A stretch of DNA of 64,000 nt from Thiocystis violascens DSM 198. GTDB lineage: Bacteria > Pseudomonadota > Gammaproteobacteria > Chromatiales > Chromatiaceae. Every line of letters begins with the position of its first letter. Positions within the stretch are counted from its first letter, which is position 1. The notes beneath the pieces were generated by a model, which worked only from the letters and a program-made list of their open reading frames with translations, made no database searches and was not told the origin of the DNA. Positions 54,821 through 63,240 of this stretch are shown here, in pieces. The stretch lies in assembly GCF_000227745.2 (NCBI RefSeq), contig NC_018012.1, positions 2,402,501 through 2,466,500 on the forward strand, in the 5' to 3' direction. A program made the position numbers and the translations under genes.

Positions 54821-55617
54821 TGCGCGTCTCGCTCTGCCATGTCGGGATCGTCGGACCGGGACTGACCGACTGGGCCAGCGTCCAGGCCGTGCTGCGCGGC
54901 GATCAGCCCTATGTCGCCGCCACGCTCAATACTCGGCCACCGGTCGGATTACCCCCCAACGAAAGCCGCCGGGCGACCCTTGCTACCCGGCTCGCGCTGG
55001 ATGCGGCCCGGCAAGCGACGACGGACATCGATTGCTCACGCCTGAGCAGCGTCTTTGCCTCCTCCGACGGCGACATGGGTCTGATCGACAACCTGTGCCG
55101 CGATCTGTTTCAGCACCGTTTTCCGCCCTCGCCAACCGTGTTTCAGAACTCGGTGCACAATGCCGTCGCGGGCTACTGGTCCATCGCCGAGGGCTGTCGG
55201 CAGCCGTCCACCAGCCTCGCGGCGGGCGACGGGAGCTTTGCCGCCGGGCTGCTGGAGGCCGCGACCCAGTCGGTCTGTTTCGGCAATCCGGTACTCTTGG
55301 TCGCCTGCGATGTGCCGGCACCGGAGCTGCTGCATCCTCATCGACCTTTTGGGTGCGCCTTCGCCTGCGCATTGTTACTGGAGCCATCTGCGTCCGGAAT
55401 GGAGCGGGTCACGCTCGATCTGACGCCGTGCGAGACCGATGATGGCCATCCGCTGACAACAATGCGCGATCCGGACTGGGAGGCTCTGCGGTTGAGCAAT
55501 CCGGCGGCTCGTGCCCTACCGTTGCTGGCCGCGGTCGCTGCCGGCCAGGACGCAGGGATTCGCCTGCCTTACTGGTCGGATCTGCGACTTGACGTGCGAC
55601 TGAGCCAGACCACATGA
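54820..55617 (+). CDS. KS-like chain-length partner without catalytic Cys
   Basis: Protein of 265 residues matching the N-terminal half of ketosynthases (ApeC/chain-length-factor type). The position of the active Cys reads FQNSVHNAVAG, with no Cys, and the C-terminal His motifs are missing because the protein is short. It begins TGATG-coupled to the ketosynthase. By analogy with type II PKS it would set chain length as the inactive subunit. Confidence 0.82.
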   Translation: MRVSLCHVGIVGPGLTDWASVQAVLRGDQPYVAATLNTRPPVGLPPNESRRATLATRLALDAARQATTDIDCSRLSSVFASSDGDMGLIDNLCRDLFQHRFPPSPTVFQNSVHNAVAGYWSIAEGCRQPSTSLAAGDGSFAAGLLEAATQSVCFGNPVLLVACDVPAPELLHPHRPFGCAFACALLLEPSASGMERVTLDLTPCETDDGHPLTTMRDPDWEALRLSNPAARALPLLAAVAAGQDAGIRLPYWSDLRLDVRLSQTT

Positions 55618-56057
55618 ATCGGCTGGACGACCTCTACGCCAAGCTCCCCCACGCGGGCGGCATGTGTCTGCTGGAAGAGGTGCTCGCTTGGGATGAGCAA
55701 TCCATCCTCTGCGCGACCTCCTCGCATCGGTCGCTGACCAATCCACTGCGTTGTCATGCTGGTCTGTCCGCCGTGCATGGTGTCGAATACGCGGCTCAGG
55801 CCGCTGCCGTGCATGGCGTGCTCTCCTCGGCGCTCGATGGTGGCCCGGTGCTGCTGCTGGGAGCGGTCCGCGATCTGGAGCTGACCGTCCCGCGACTCGA
55901 TGGGCTGACCGCGCCGTTGATGATCGCGGCGCGACTTGAGGCCCGTCTCGGCGCGAACGCGAGTTACCGCTTTGCGCTGACCGCTGACGGTCTGCCCTGC
56001 GCGAGCGGTCGCATCACGCTGATGCGGGGCAATCTGGAAGACAACGCGAGCGGCTGA
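55614..56057 (+). CDS. hotdog dehydratase (ApeP type)
   Basis: Hotdog-fold protein of 147 residues with LPHAGGMCLLEEV (His13 in the HxxxM-type site) and the CHAGLSAVHGVEYAAQAAA helix. It matches the ApeP-type dehydratase that pairs with the ApeI-type protein encoded at 49267. It overlaps the previous gene by four bases. In model clusters a ketoreductase and a second ketosynthase follow; here a glycosyltransferase does. Confidence 0.82.
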   Translation: MNRLDDLYAKLPHAGGMCLLEEVLAWDEQSILCATSSHRSLTNPLRCHAGLSAVHGVEYAAQAAAVHGVLSSALDGGPVLLLGAVRDLELTVPRLDGLTAPLMIAARLEARLGANASYRFALTADGLPCASGRITLMRGNLEDNASG

Positions 56058-56133
56058 TGGCCTGCGTTCACGCGCATCGTCATCCCGAGCGAACTGAGAC
56101 TGTTTGCATCATCAACGTCAATGGGACCACCGA

Positions 56134-56901
56134 ATGACGGAAACCAGCGTGATCATCCCGGCCTTCAACGAGGCGCGAACTATCCACGCCATCGTCGCGG
56201 CAGTCAGCGAGCAGGCGGTCGACCGGATCATCGTCGTCGACGACGGCTCCACGGATGCCACGGCGGAGTTGGTGCGCGCGCTGGTGCAGGAAGGTGCCAG
56301 ACCGACGGTGGAACTGCTTCAGCACTGGACCAATCTCGGCAAGGGCTTTGCGTTGAGTCACGGCATCGCGCAGGCGCTCGCGACTGGCGCCCAGTGGATC
56401 ATCACCATCGACGCCGACGGTCAGCACTGCGCCAGCGATATCCCTCGCCTCATTCAGGCCGCGACGCTCGATCCTGCCGCCATCGTCATTGCCGCCCGCA
56501 CCGAGGGTCGCGAACAGGTGCCGCCGCTGCGCCGTTTCGCGAACGGGGTCGCCGATTTCTGGATCTCCTGGGCCTGTGGATATCGAATCGAAGACACCCA
56601 ATCCGGCTTCCGGCTCTATCCCGCCCGGATGCTCGCGCCCTTGACCACACGGCCGCGCGGTAACCAGGGGTTCGCCTACGAGACTGAACTCCTGATCGAC
56701 GTGATCGCCGCTGGCGCCAGGGTCCGTCATATCGCGATCGCAAGCCGCTATCACGCGGGTCTGCGTCCCAGCCATTACCGCCCCTGGCGCGACACCTGGA
56801 GCATCGTGCGGCTGGTTGGGGGCAGGCTGTTGCGCCGGGGCATGTACCCAATGGGCCTGCTGCGCTCGCTGGGTTGGGAAGTCGGGTTGCACAAAGTGTA
56901 A
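56134..56901 (+). CDS. GT2 family glycosyltransferase
   Basis: GT-A fold glycosyltransferase of 255 residues: SVIIPAFNEARTIHAIV, VVDDGSTDAT, and the ITIDADGQH metal motif. It resembles polyprenyl-phosphate sugar transferases such as dolichyl-phosphate mannose synthase, without a clear C-terminal membrane pair. Start ATG 56134; a frame start at 56104 is less likely. It probably glycosylates or links the polyene lipid, as GT2 enzymes do in other such loci. Confidence 0.82.
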   Translation: MTETSVIIPAFNEARTIHAIVAAVSEQAVDRIIVVDDGSTDATAELVRALVQEGARPTVELLQHWTNLGKGFALSHGIAQALATGAQWIITIDADGQHCASDIPRLIQAATLDPAAIVIAARTEGREQVPPLRRFANGVADFWISWACGYRIEDTQSGFRLYPARMLAPLTTRPRGNQGFAYETELLIDVIAAGARVRHIAIASRYHAGLRPSHYRPWRDTWSIVRLVGGRLLRRGMYPMGLLRSLGWEVGLHKV

Positions 56902-56926
56902 TCGCCATTCACAAGAGGACACAAAA

Positions 56927-57370
56927 ATGACAAAGACGCTGACATTCACCACTCCAGGCCCCCGCTTGCTGTCGGGATCGACCAACCTGCGCTGGGGCGT
57001 GCTGCTGATCGTCGCCCTGACCCTGCTCGGTCTGAGCGGCTGCCGGACCGCGCCGGTTCAGGACGTGGACAATCGACCGGTTCCCGCCGGTCTCTCGATG
57101 TCCGATGTGAGCAAAGCGATTCAGTCCGCCGGCAACAGTCTGGGCTGGGTCATGAAGGAGACAGGTCCGGGCATGATCGTCGGCACGCTCTTTGTGCGCG
57201 ATCACATGGCCAAGGTAGAAATTTCTTATTCAAAAAGCGGTTACAGCATCCGCTACGCCGATAGCTCGAACCTCAAGTATGACGCCTCGAAGCAGACGAT
57301 CCATTCCAACTACGCCGGCTGGATCCAAAATCTCGACAACCAGATCCGCAGGCGTCTCTCGGTCCTTTGA
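56927..57370 (+). CDS. small lipoprotein of unknown function
   Basis: Lipoprotein of 147 residues with lipobox LLGLSGC in a signal segment that follows an unusually long N-terminus. The mature part (DVSKAIQSAGNSLGWVMKETG, in pieces, and VEISYSKSGYSIRYADSSNL) belongs to a group of small standalone lipoproteins seen in many proteobacteria, function unknown. GAGGACAC precedes the ATG. Its stop overlaps the TTG alternative start of the next gene. Confidence 0.75.
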   Translation: MTKTLTFTTPGPRLLSGSTNLRWGVLLIVALTLLGLSGCRTAPVQDVDNRPVPAGLSMSDVSKAIQSAGNSLGWVMKETGPGMIVGTLFVRDHMAKVEISYSKSGYSIRYADSSNLKYDASKQTIHSNYAGWIQNLDNQIRRRLSVL

Positions 57371-57387
57371 GTCACGTCAATGGCAAG

Positions 57388-58059
57388 ATGGCGTCAACCT
57401 CGCGGATCGACTGGGACAGCCTCGGTACCCTGGCCCTGACGATCCTCGTTGGCGTTGCCGGCGCGGGCATTCCCTTCGTCGTCGCGCTCGCTCGGGTACT
57501 TGCCGTCGGACTCCGGACGAGGAGCGGCCCGGCGACTGGCCTGGCGGTCGTGTTTGGCAAGCGACTGGTCAAGGATCAACCCGACCCTGACTATCGGGCA
57601 CGACTGGCGACGGCCGCCCGACTCGCCCTTGCTCGCCCCGATCTCCGCATCCTCATCCTGGGCGGTCGCACCGGGGGAGCGCGATTGACCGAGGCCGCTG
57701 CCGGAGCGCAACGGCTGCGCGCGCTCCCCGATTGCGCCAATCTTTCCATCGATCTGGAACAGGGCTCCACCGACACGCTGGCCAATCTCCGCAATCTGCG
57801 GACACTGCTGGCGGAGACCGGACGGCGCGAGCCCCTGACGCTGATCTCCAATCGCTATCACCTGGCACGGCTCGACCAGATGGCGAGCAGTCTGAATCTG
57901 GATTATCGGCTGTGCGCCGCCGAAACGCTGGTCACGGCACTACGCTCGACCCTGCCGCAGCGCTGGTTGCTTGAGGGTTTCTATCTGACCTGGTTTGCGA
58001 CCGGCAAGCTGTGGGCCAGACTGACTCGCAATCGACGCATGCTGGCGCGCGTCACTTAA
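57388..58059 (+). CDS. YdcF-like DUF218 protein
   Basis: Protein of 223 residues with one N-terminal membrane helix (LTILVGVAGAGIPFVVALA) and a DUF218 domain (ILILGGRTGGARLTEAA, then LEQGSTDTLANLRN and ISNRYHLARL). DUF218 proteins such as ElyC and SanA act on envelope precursors; exact chemistry is unknown. ATG 57388 is chosen; TTG 57367 would overlap the lipoprotein stop. It lies inside the polyene-like locus. Confidence 0.78.
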   Translation: MASTSRIDWDSLGTLALTILVGVAGAGIPFVVALARVLAVGLRTRSGPATGLAVVFGKRLVKDQPDPDYRARLATAARLALARPDLRILILGGRTGGARLTEAAAGAQRLRALPDCANLSIDLEQGSTDTLANLRNLRTLLAETGRREPLTLISNRYHLARLDQMASSLNLDYRLCAAETLVTALRSTLPQRWLLEGFYLTWFATGKLWARLTRNRRMLARVT

Positions 58060-58155
58060 ACCACGCCTCGCCGCAGCCATGGGTCACCGCGAGACGGGGA
58101 TCGCTCAACGCAACACGGATCGCTCTGGACGCGATTGAACCGGGAGATTTCTGAC

Positions 58156-59586
58156 TTGCGCATCCTACTGATCAAGCCCAAGGCAAGACTGCGATCCGTG
58201 CTCGGACTGCAAGCCTTTCAGTTGATGGAACCCCTGGAACTCGGCTATCTGGCCGCCGTCGCAGGTCCGGGTCACGAGACGCACATTCTCGACCTGCGTC
58301 TGGCCGCCTGGCCCTGGCTGACGCTGGATCTGACGCTGCGGCACTTCCGGCCGGATCTGGTGGGTATCACCGGCTACAGTCATGAGGCGTCTATCGTCAA
58401 ACGCATCGCCCGCACTGTGCGTGGGCATCTGCCGGCGACTCGTATCGTCGTCGGCGGCCACCACGCAACTGTCGATCCGCGTGACTATCGTATCGAAGCC
58501 ATCGATGCCATCGTGCGCGGCGAGGGCTGCGCACCCTTCGGACAGATCGTTAACGCCCTCGCGGCTGGTCGCGAACTTGACGGGATTCCCCAGGTGCTGC
58601 GACCGGACCAGAGCTGGCGCGACGATGAAGAGCGTCAGTGGCCCCAGTTTCCAGATCCCGCGACACTGCCGCTGCCACGGCGCGATCTCTGGGACACACG
58701 CCACTACCGTAGCGTCTGGACCGCCGAGCACCTGCCGCGCTGGCATCCGCTGTTTCCAAGGGTCGCGATGGTGCGAACCTCCTGGGGCTGCAAGATGAAA
58801 TGCGCCTTCTGCATCGTGCCGCACCTGTGCGGTGGTATACACCGACCGCGACCGGTCGCCTCCGTGGTCGATGAAATCGCCTCCCTGGAGGCCGAGCATG
58901 TCTATTTCAGCGACGACGAGAACTTCATCTGCGAGGATTTCGGCTGGAAACTCGCTGACGCGCTGGCCGCCCGTGGTGTCAGGAAACGCTATTTCGCCTG
59001 GACTCGGGCCACGACCGTCAACCGCTCACCGGAGCTGCTGCGACGCTGGCGCGAGATCGGTCTCGACGCCGCTTTTCTCGGCTTCGAGTTTCCGACCGAC
59101 GCCGAACTCAAGCGGGCGGCCAAGGGCGGGAGTGTCGCCGCCAACGAGCGCGCACTGGATCGGCTGCGCTCGCTGGGCATCGCGGTGCATGCCGCCTTCA
59201 TGGTCCAGCCCGAGTACGGCGAATCCGAGTTCGCCAGACTGCGCGATTACGTCCGGGGACTGCCACCGCTGCAATGCAGCTTCACCGTCTGCACCCCCTC
59301 GCCCGGCACCCCCGATTATCTGGCGATGCAATCACGTCTCTGGGTCGACAATCCGCACGACCTGCACGACTGCATGCACCCACTGACGCCCACGACGCTG
59401 CCGCTACGCGAATTCGCGCTGACCTTCGCCGAACTAGCCCATACCGCGCTGGAGAAGGTGCCGATGCGCGTCAACCGCCACCTGGCCACGCCGGATCAAA
59501 TGGTAAGGGTTGCCTTCGCCAGCCGGAGTTATCACAAGGGTCTACAGGCGATCTATCGAGATTACCCCAAGGCACTTTGGGATTAA
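58156..59586 (+). CDS. B12-binding radical SAM protein
   Basis: Class B type radical SAM enzyme of 476 residues. The N-terminal cobalamin-binding region starts LRILLIKPKARL and includes VVGGHHATVDPRDY; the cluster motif is CKMKCAFC (CxxxCxxC) in TSWGCKMKCAFCIVP, and the barrel continues with VYFSDDENFICED. Such enzymes methylate or rearrange unactivated carbons. TTG 58156 has GGGAGA eight bases upstream and is preferred over TTG 58135. It closes the locus and may modify the polyene or its lipid. Confidence 0.85.
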   Translation: MRILLIKPKARLRSVLGLQAFQLMEPLELGYLAAVAGPGHETHILDLRLAAWPWLTLDLTLRHFRPDLVGITGYSHEASIVKRIARTVRGHLPATRIVVGGHHATVDPRDYRIEAIDAIVRGEGCAPFGQIVNALAAGRELDGIPQVLRPDQSWRDDEERQWPQFPDPATLPLPRRDLWDTRHYRSVWTAEHLPRWHPLFPRVAMVRTSWGCKMKCAFCIVPHLCGGIHRPRPVASVVDEIASLEAEHVYFSDDENFICEDFGWKLADALAARGVRKRYFAWTRATTVNRSPELLRRWREIGLDAAFLGFEFPTDAELKRAAKGGSVAANERALDRLRSLGIAVHAAFMVQPEYGESEFARLRDYVRGLPPLQCSFTVCTPSPGTPDYLAMQSRLWVDNPHDLHDCMHPLTPTTLPLREFALTFAELAHTALEKVPMRVNRHLATPDQMVRVAFASRSYHKGLQAIYRDYPKALWD

Positions 59587-59730
59587 GCCCCAGCGAATCT
59601 CGCTTGTGTGGTTTGTGGATCGGATGGATCTTGCTGAAATTTGGAAACGTCCGGCGGTGCGGCTCATCACCTATCAGTTACTCACGGGCATGAAAAGCGG
59701 GCAAAGGGAGGTCATTTTGAAGGCACCGCT

Positions 59731-60391
59731 TCAGACGGCGCAGGCCGCGAGTAAACCACGAGACCAGGCTGCGATAGAGTTTCCTGAAGCTCCAATGCGC
59801 GGGGTCGTTCTGCGCCTGGACTTTTTTTCGAGTGGTGTCGGATCGTTCAGCGCCTCGTCTCGGCCAGCGCGGACACACCAGTACATGGCCAAGGCCATGA
59901 TGAGCGCCAGTCGCTCCAAACGCTCGGCATGCTGGAGTTGTGCATCCTCCAAGTCGAAGCCCCGGCCCTTGACGTCGGAGAACATCGGTTCGATGGCCCA
60001 GCGCGCGGCGTCGTCAAGCACGCTTGCCCGTGTCGGGGCGGCGTCTATGGCAATGATCCACGGCTCGGGGTGGCCATCCTCGTGCGGAATCCCGAGGTTC
60101 GTGATCGCCCCCTGCGCAAACAGGCGCACACCGGCGAAGTCACGTTCCGTCACCCCGTGTGCCAACGCGCCCGTCGTCGTCTCATCGCCCTGCCCAGTAT
60201 CCGCCAGCACGTTGCCCTTGAGCCGCAGTCGGTCGCTCCATCCGTGGGCTTGGAGCCAGCCGAACAGGGCCATCGACGGAGAGAACCGGTCCGCCGACAG
60301 CAACACGCACGCCCCGGACGGCAGCCAGGCCAGGATCTGCTCCAACACCACCTGCTGGCCCGCGAAGCCGAGATTGGCCGCCCCTTCCTCA
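59731..60391 (-). pseudogene. truncated IS4-type transposase, 3' part
   Basis: Only the C-terminal 220 residues of a DDE transposase remain. The second Asp lies in CVLLSADRFSP and the IS4 signature R-x3-E-x6-K in ARWAIEPMFSDVKGRGF. The frame enters from the IS5-family copy 2 at 60392 and no N-terminal half exists beyond that copy at 61586, so insertion was accompanied by deletion of the 5' part. Confidence 0.8.
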
Positions 60392-61585
60392 GAGGGTGTA
60401 GACAAAATCAAACCGTTGTGGTCAACCGCCGCAGCAGGATGCGCGCCTCCGCCAGCCAAACCCAGGTTTCGGAGACCGCTGGCAGACGGTCATGATGCAT
60501 GATCAATCGACGGGCACGCTCATTCCACGCATGGGTGCGCTCGACAACCCAGCGCTTCGGCAGCGGAACGAAGCCGTCGGCGTTGGCGATCACCACTCGG
60601 TCAGGCGCCCCGTCCACGTGCCAGGAGCCAACGCTTTTGTTGGCTGGATGGCGCACGACTTCCACGCGGATCGCGTGGGTCTGCTCGGTGGTTTGGGCAA
60701 ATTGACCGGCGTAGGCGCTATCGACAAACAGCGTGTTGATCTGGGGGTACTTGGCGGCCGCGTCAGCGACGGCGCCCGAGGCGGCATCGCGGTCCTGAAG
60801 ATTGGCCGCGACCACGCTCACCGCCAACACGAACCCCAAGGTATCGACCACCAGGCTGCGCTTGCGCCCCTTGACCTGCTTGCCCGCATCAAAGCCGCTC
60901 GGTCCACCCTGCGGCGAGCCGCGGGTCGATTGCGCATCCAGCACCGCCGCCGTCGGCGCGATCTCACGCCCCTCGCGTTCGCGCCATTGCCCCCGCAGTC
61001 GATCATGCATCTGCTCAAACTTCCCAGCCGCACTCCAACGGCGAAACGTCTTGTAGACATTCTGCCAAGGCGCGAAATCGTGCGGCAGCATCCGCCACGC
61101 GCACCCCGTGCGCACCACGTAGCAACACGCCTCCAGGATGCTCCGGCGCGACACGCGGGGCGGTTGACCCCGCCCGCCCGGCATCTCAAAGAGAGCGGCG
61201 ACCAAGTCCCACTCCGCATCGGTCAGACAACTTGGGTAGCTTTGGTCGGGGTCGTGGCGACGATGCGCATCCGTATACCCATACCGACGCGGCGTTGCGC
61301 GCGCTTGCGCCTCGAGACCACTCTCGCCCCGGAGGCGCGTGACGCCCGCCTCCCGCAAGGACTTGCGAATCGTTGCTTCATGAGCCTCGATTCCCGTCCG
61401 TGCCGCGAGTTCCCGGGCAATCTCTGACAGCGTGGAGGTCGGGCGATCCGTGACAATTTGACGCAATACCGCTTGCTCCGCCTCGTGAATCTTGGGGGGA
61501 CGACCAGCTTTCGACATCAGCGCACACCAGCTCAGTTGTAGACTGGTATACAAATAGCAGCTCAATTATTTTTGTCTACACCCTC
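60392..61585 (-). mobile_element. IS5-family insertion sequence, copy 2 (inverted)
   Basis: A 1194-bp element with the same 16-base terminal repeats as copy 1, in the opposite orientation. The complementary ends extend by chance to 21 bases because the flanks are CCTCA and TGAGG. TCA on the left and TGA on the right are not a direct duplication, so the site has been rearranged after insertion, in line with the truncated IS4-type gene on one side. Copies 1 and 2 enclose 32.8 kb. Confidence 0.9.
60408..61517 (-). CDS. IS5-family DDE transposase with N-terminal HTH (copy 2)
   Basis: The 369-residue product is residue-for-residue identical to the transposase at 26433-27542, with the DDE residues and N-terminal helix-turn-helix intact. 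Identity of the two copies argues for a recent transposition or for gene conversion. Confidence 0.92.
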   Translation of the reverse strand: MSKAGRPPKIHEAEQAVLRQIVTDRPTSTLSEIARELAARTGIEAHEATIRKSLREAGVTRLRGESGLEAQARATPRRYGYTDAHRRHDPDQSYPSCLTDAEWDLVAALFEMPGGRGQPPRVSRRSILEACCYVVRTGCAWRMLPHDFAPWQNVYKTFRRWSAAGKFEQMHDRLRGQWREREGREIAPTAAVLDAQSTRGSPQGGPSGFDAGKQVKGRKRSLVVDTLGFVLAVSVVAANLQDRDAASGAVADAAAKYPQINTLFVDSAYAGQFAQTTEQTHAIRVEVVRHPANKSVGSWHVDGAPDRVVIANADGFVPLPKRWVVERTHAWNERARRLIMHHDRLPAVSETWVWLAEARILLRRLTTTV

Positions 61586-61593
61586 TGAGGCGA

Positions 61594-61682
61594 TTAAACC
61601 GCGTCTCCAGGCAACATGCGTCCTTTGCGCGCTGTCCCTGGCCTCGCATTCATCCATGGACGCTGTGCTTAACGCGGTTTAA
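61594..61682. repeat. 89-bp TTAAA-ended palindromic element
   Basis: Ends TTAAACCGCGT (61594-61604) and ACGCGGTTTAA (61672-61682) are exact complements. The length and the internal ATGGACGC and GTCTCCAG words recall the element at 25411-25501. It starts nine bases after the IS5-family copy 2. Confidence 0.7.
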
Positions 61683-61701
61683 GCGATTTACTTTTCAGTG
61701 C

Positions 61702-61798
61702 TTTAAGGTGATTTTCGCAAAATTGGAATTTCTCGTCACACCGCTCTGCGGTGTGACGCATCGGGCGGCGCTCCGCGCCGAGAAACCAGTACCTTAAA
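61702..61798. repeat. 97-bp TTTAA-ended element with strong hairpin
   Basis: Ends TTTAAGGT (61702-61709) and ACCTTAAA (61791-61798) are complementary. Within lie the perfect 11-base-pair hairpin CGTCACACCGC-TCT-GCGGTGTGACG (61734-61758) and a second GC hairpin in 61764-61780, enclosed by TCTCG/CGAGA. It ends six bases before the xseA stop codon, where it may end or protect the xseA transcript although no U tract follows. Confidence 0.65.
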
Positions 61799-61803
61799 AC
61801 CGA

Positions 61804-63183
61804 TTATTCAGGGTCACGCTCTTCAACGGTTGCAACCAGAATGCCAGCGGCGACCCGCGCCTGAATACGGGTGCCGGGCGGGGCCTGATGCGGATCCCGG
61901 ACAATCAAACCATCCGGCCAGCGCGTAACGATAGCGTAGCCGCGCGCCAGCGTGGCCAGTGGACTGAGCGCCTCCAGTCCGGCGATAGCACGCAGTAACC
62001 GCTCGCGCCGCTGTTCCGCCATCCGATGACGCGCCCGAGCGAGCCGCTGACCGAGCGCGTCCAGCATCATCCCCGCCCGTTCCAGCCGTCGCTCCGGCGA
62101 GACCGCACCCAGTCGCGCCACGACGGGGCGGAGCCGGTTCCGCGCGCCCCCCAGCCGCTCCGTCATAAGTGTCAGCAGGCGCTGTTGAGCGAAATCCAGA
62201 CGCTGCGACTGTTGCTGCAAACGGGCGGCCGGATGCAGCAGCCCCAGATGGCGCACCGCGCCCGCCAGTCGTTGACGGACGCGGTCGAAGCGACGTTGCT
62301 GAACATCGGCCAGACGCACGGACAGCGCGGTCAATCGCTGCCGGACATGCTCGGACGAGGGCGCGACCAGTTCGGCCGCCGCCGAGGGCGTGGCCGCCCG
62401 CCGGTCCGCCACCAGATCGGCGATGGTGAAATCGCTCTCGTGACCGACTCCGCTGACCACCGGGATCGCGGAGGCGCGAATCGCCCGCGCCAGCAACTCG
62501 TCGTTGAAGGCGTTGAGATCTTCCAGCGAACCGCCGCCGCGCGCCAGGATCAGCACATCGCAGTCGGCGCGGGCATTGGCGAGCGCCAGCGCGGCGATCA
62601 GGGACGCGACCGCCGCCTCGCCCTGGACCTGCGCGGGATAAATGAGTACCGGCAGGGCGCCGAAACGCCGCTTGAGCACCGCGAGCAGATCGCGCACCGC
62701 CGCGCCCGAGGGCGAGGTAATCAGGCCCACCTGACGCGGAAAGGCCGGCAGCGGACGCTTGATCGCCTCCGCGAACAAACCCTCGCTGGCAAGCCGCTGT
62801 CTCAGCCGCTCGAACGCCAAACGCAGCGCGCCCTCGCCGCCCGGCTCCAGGTGCTCGACCACCAACTGGAAATCGCCGCGCGGCTCATAGAGCGTGACCC
62901 GCACACGCGCCAGAACCTGCTGGCCGTTCGCGGGTTTAAACGGCAGCAACAGCCGCTTGGCGCGGAACATGGCGCAACGCACCTGGGCCGCTTCGTCCTT
63001 GAGACTGAAATACAGATGTCCCGAAGCGGGCTGCGCCAAATTCGAGATCTCGCCCCGCACCCACAGCAGCGGGAAACTGCCATCGAGCACGGCCCGCACC
63101 TCGCTGGCGAGACGCGCCACGCTGTAGATGTCGCGGGAAAAATCAAGTCCCGCGTCAGTGGCGGTTTTCCGTGCGGTCAACAA
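61804..63183 (-). CDS. xseA: XseA, exodeoxyribonuclease VII large subunit
   Basis: Large subunit of the single-strand-specific exonuclease VII, 459 residues. It has the N-terminal OB fold (SVARLASEVRAVLDGSFP, then LWVRGEISNLAQPASGHLYF), the catalytic domain with QVGLITSPSGAAVRDLL and LARGGGSLEDLNAFND, and a long coiled-coil C-terminus. The start is TTG 63183 with GGAG close upstream; a later start would still keep the OB fold. xseB is not in the window. Confidence 0.92.
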   Translation of the reverse strand: MLTARKTATDAGLDFSRDIYSVARLASEVRAVLDGSFPLLWVRGEISNLAQPASGHLYFSLKDEAAQVRCAMFRAKRLLLPFKPANGQQVLARVRVTLYEPRGDFQLVVEHLEPGGEGALRLAFERLRQRLASEGLFAEAIKRPLPAFPRQVGLITSPSGAAVRDLLAVLKRRFGALPVLIYPAQVQGEAAVASLIAALALANARADCDVLILARGGGSLEDLNAFNDELLARAIRASAIPVVSGVGHESDFTIADLVADRRAATPSAAAELVAPSSEHVRQRLTALSVRLADVQQRRFDRVRQRLAGAVRHLGLLHPAARLQQQSQRLDFAQQRLLTLMTERLGGARNRLRPVVARLGAVSPERRLERAGMMLDALGQRLARARHRMAEQRRERLLRAIAGLEALSPLATLARGYAIVTRWPDGLIVRDPHQAPPGTRIQARVAAGILVATVEERDPE

Positions 63184-63240
63184 GACTCCGCCCGGGCGGC
63201 CTGCCTGATCGCCTCCGTCGCCCTGAGACGGGTCATCGCC

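Noticed and set aside
59510..59730. Open frame after the radical SAM gene reading LVWFVDRMDLAEIWKRP
   Set aside because: It looked like a frameshifted C-terminus, but the radical SAM protein already ends at a plausible point and the frame runs antisense into the transposase remnant; support is too thin.
61734..61758. Canonical terminator of xseA
   Set aside because: The stem is perfect but no U tract follows on the minus strand, so it is listed as part of a repeat element.
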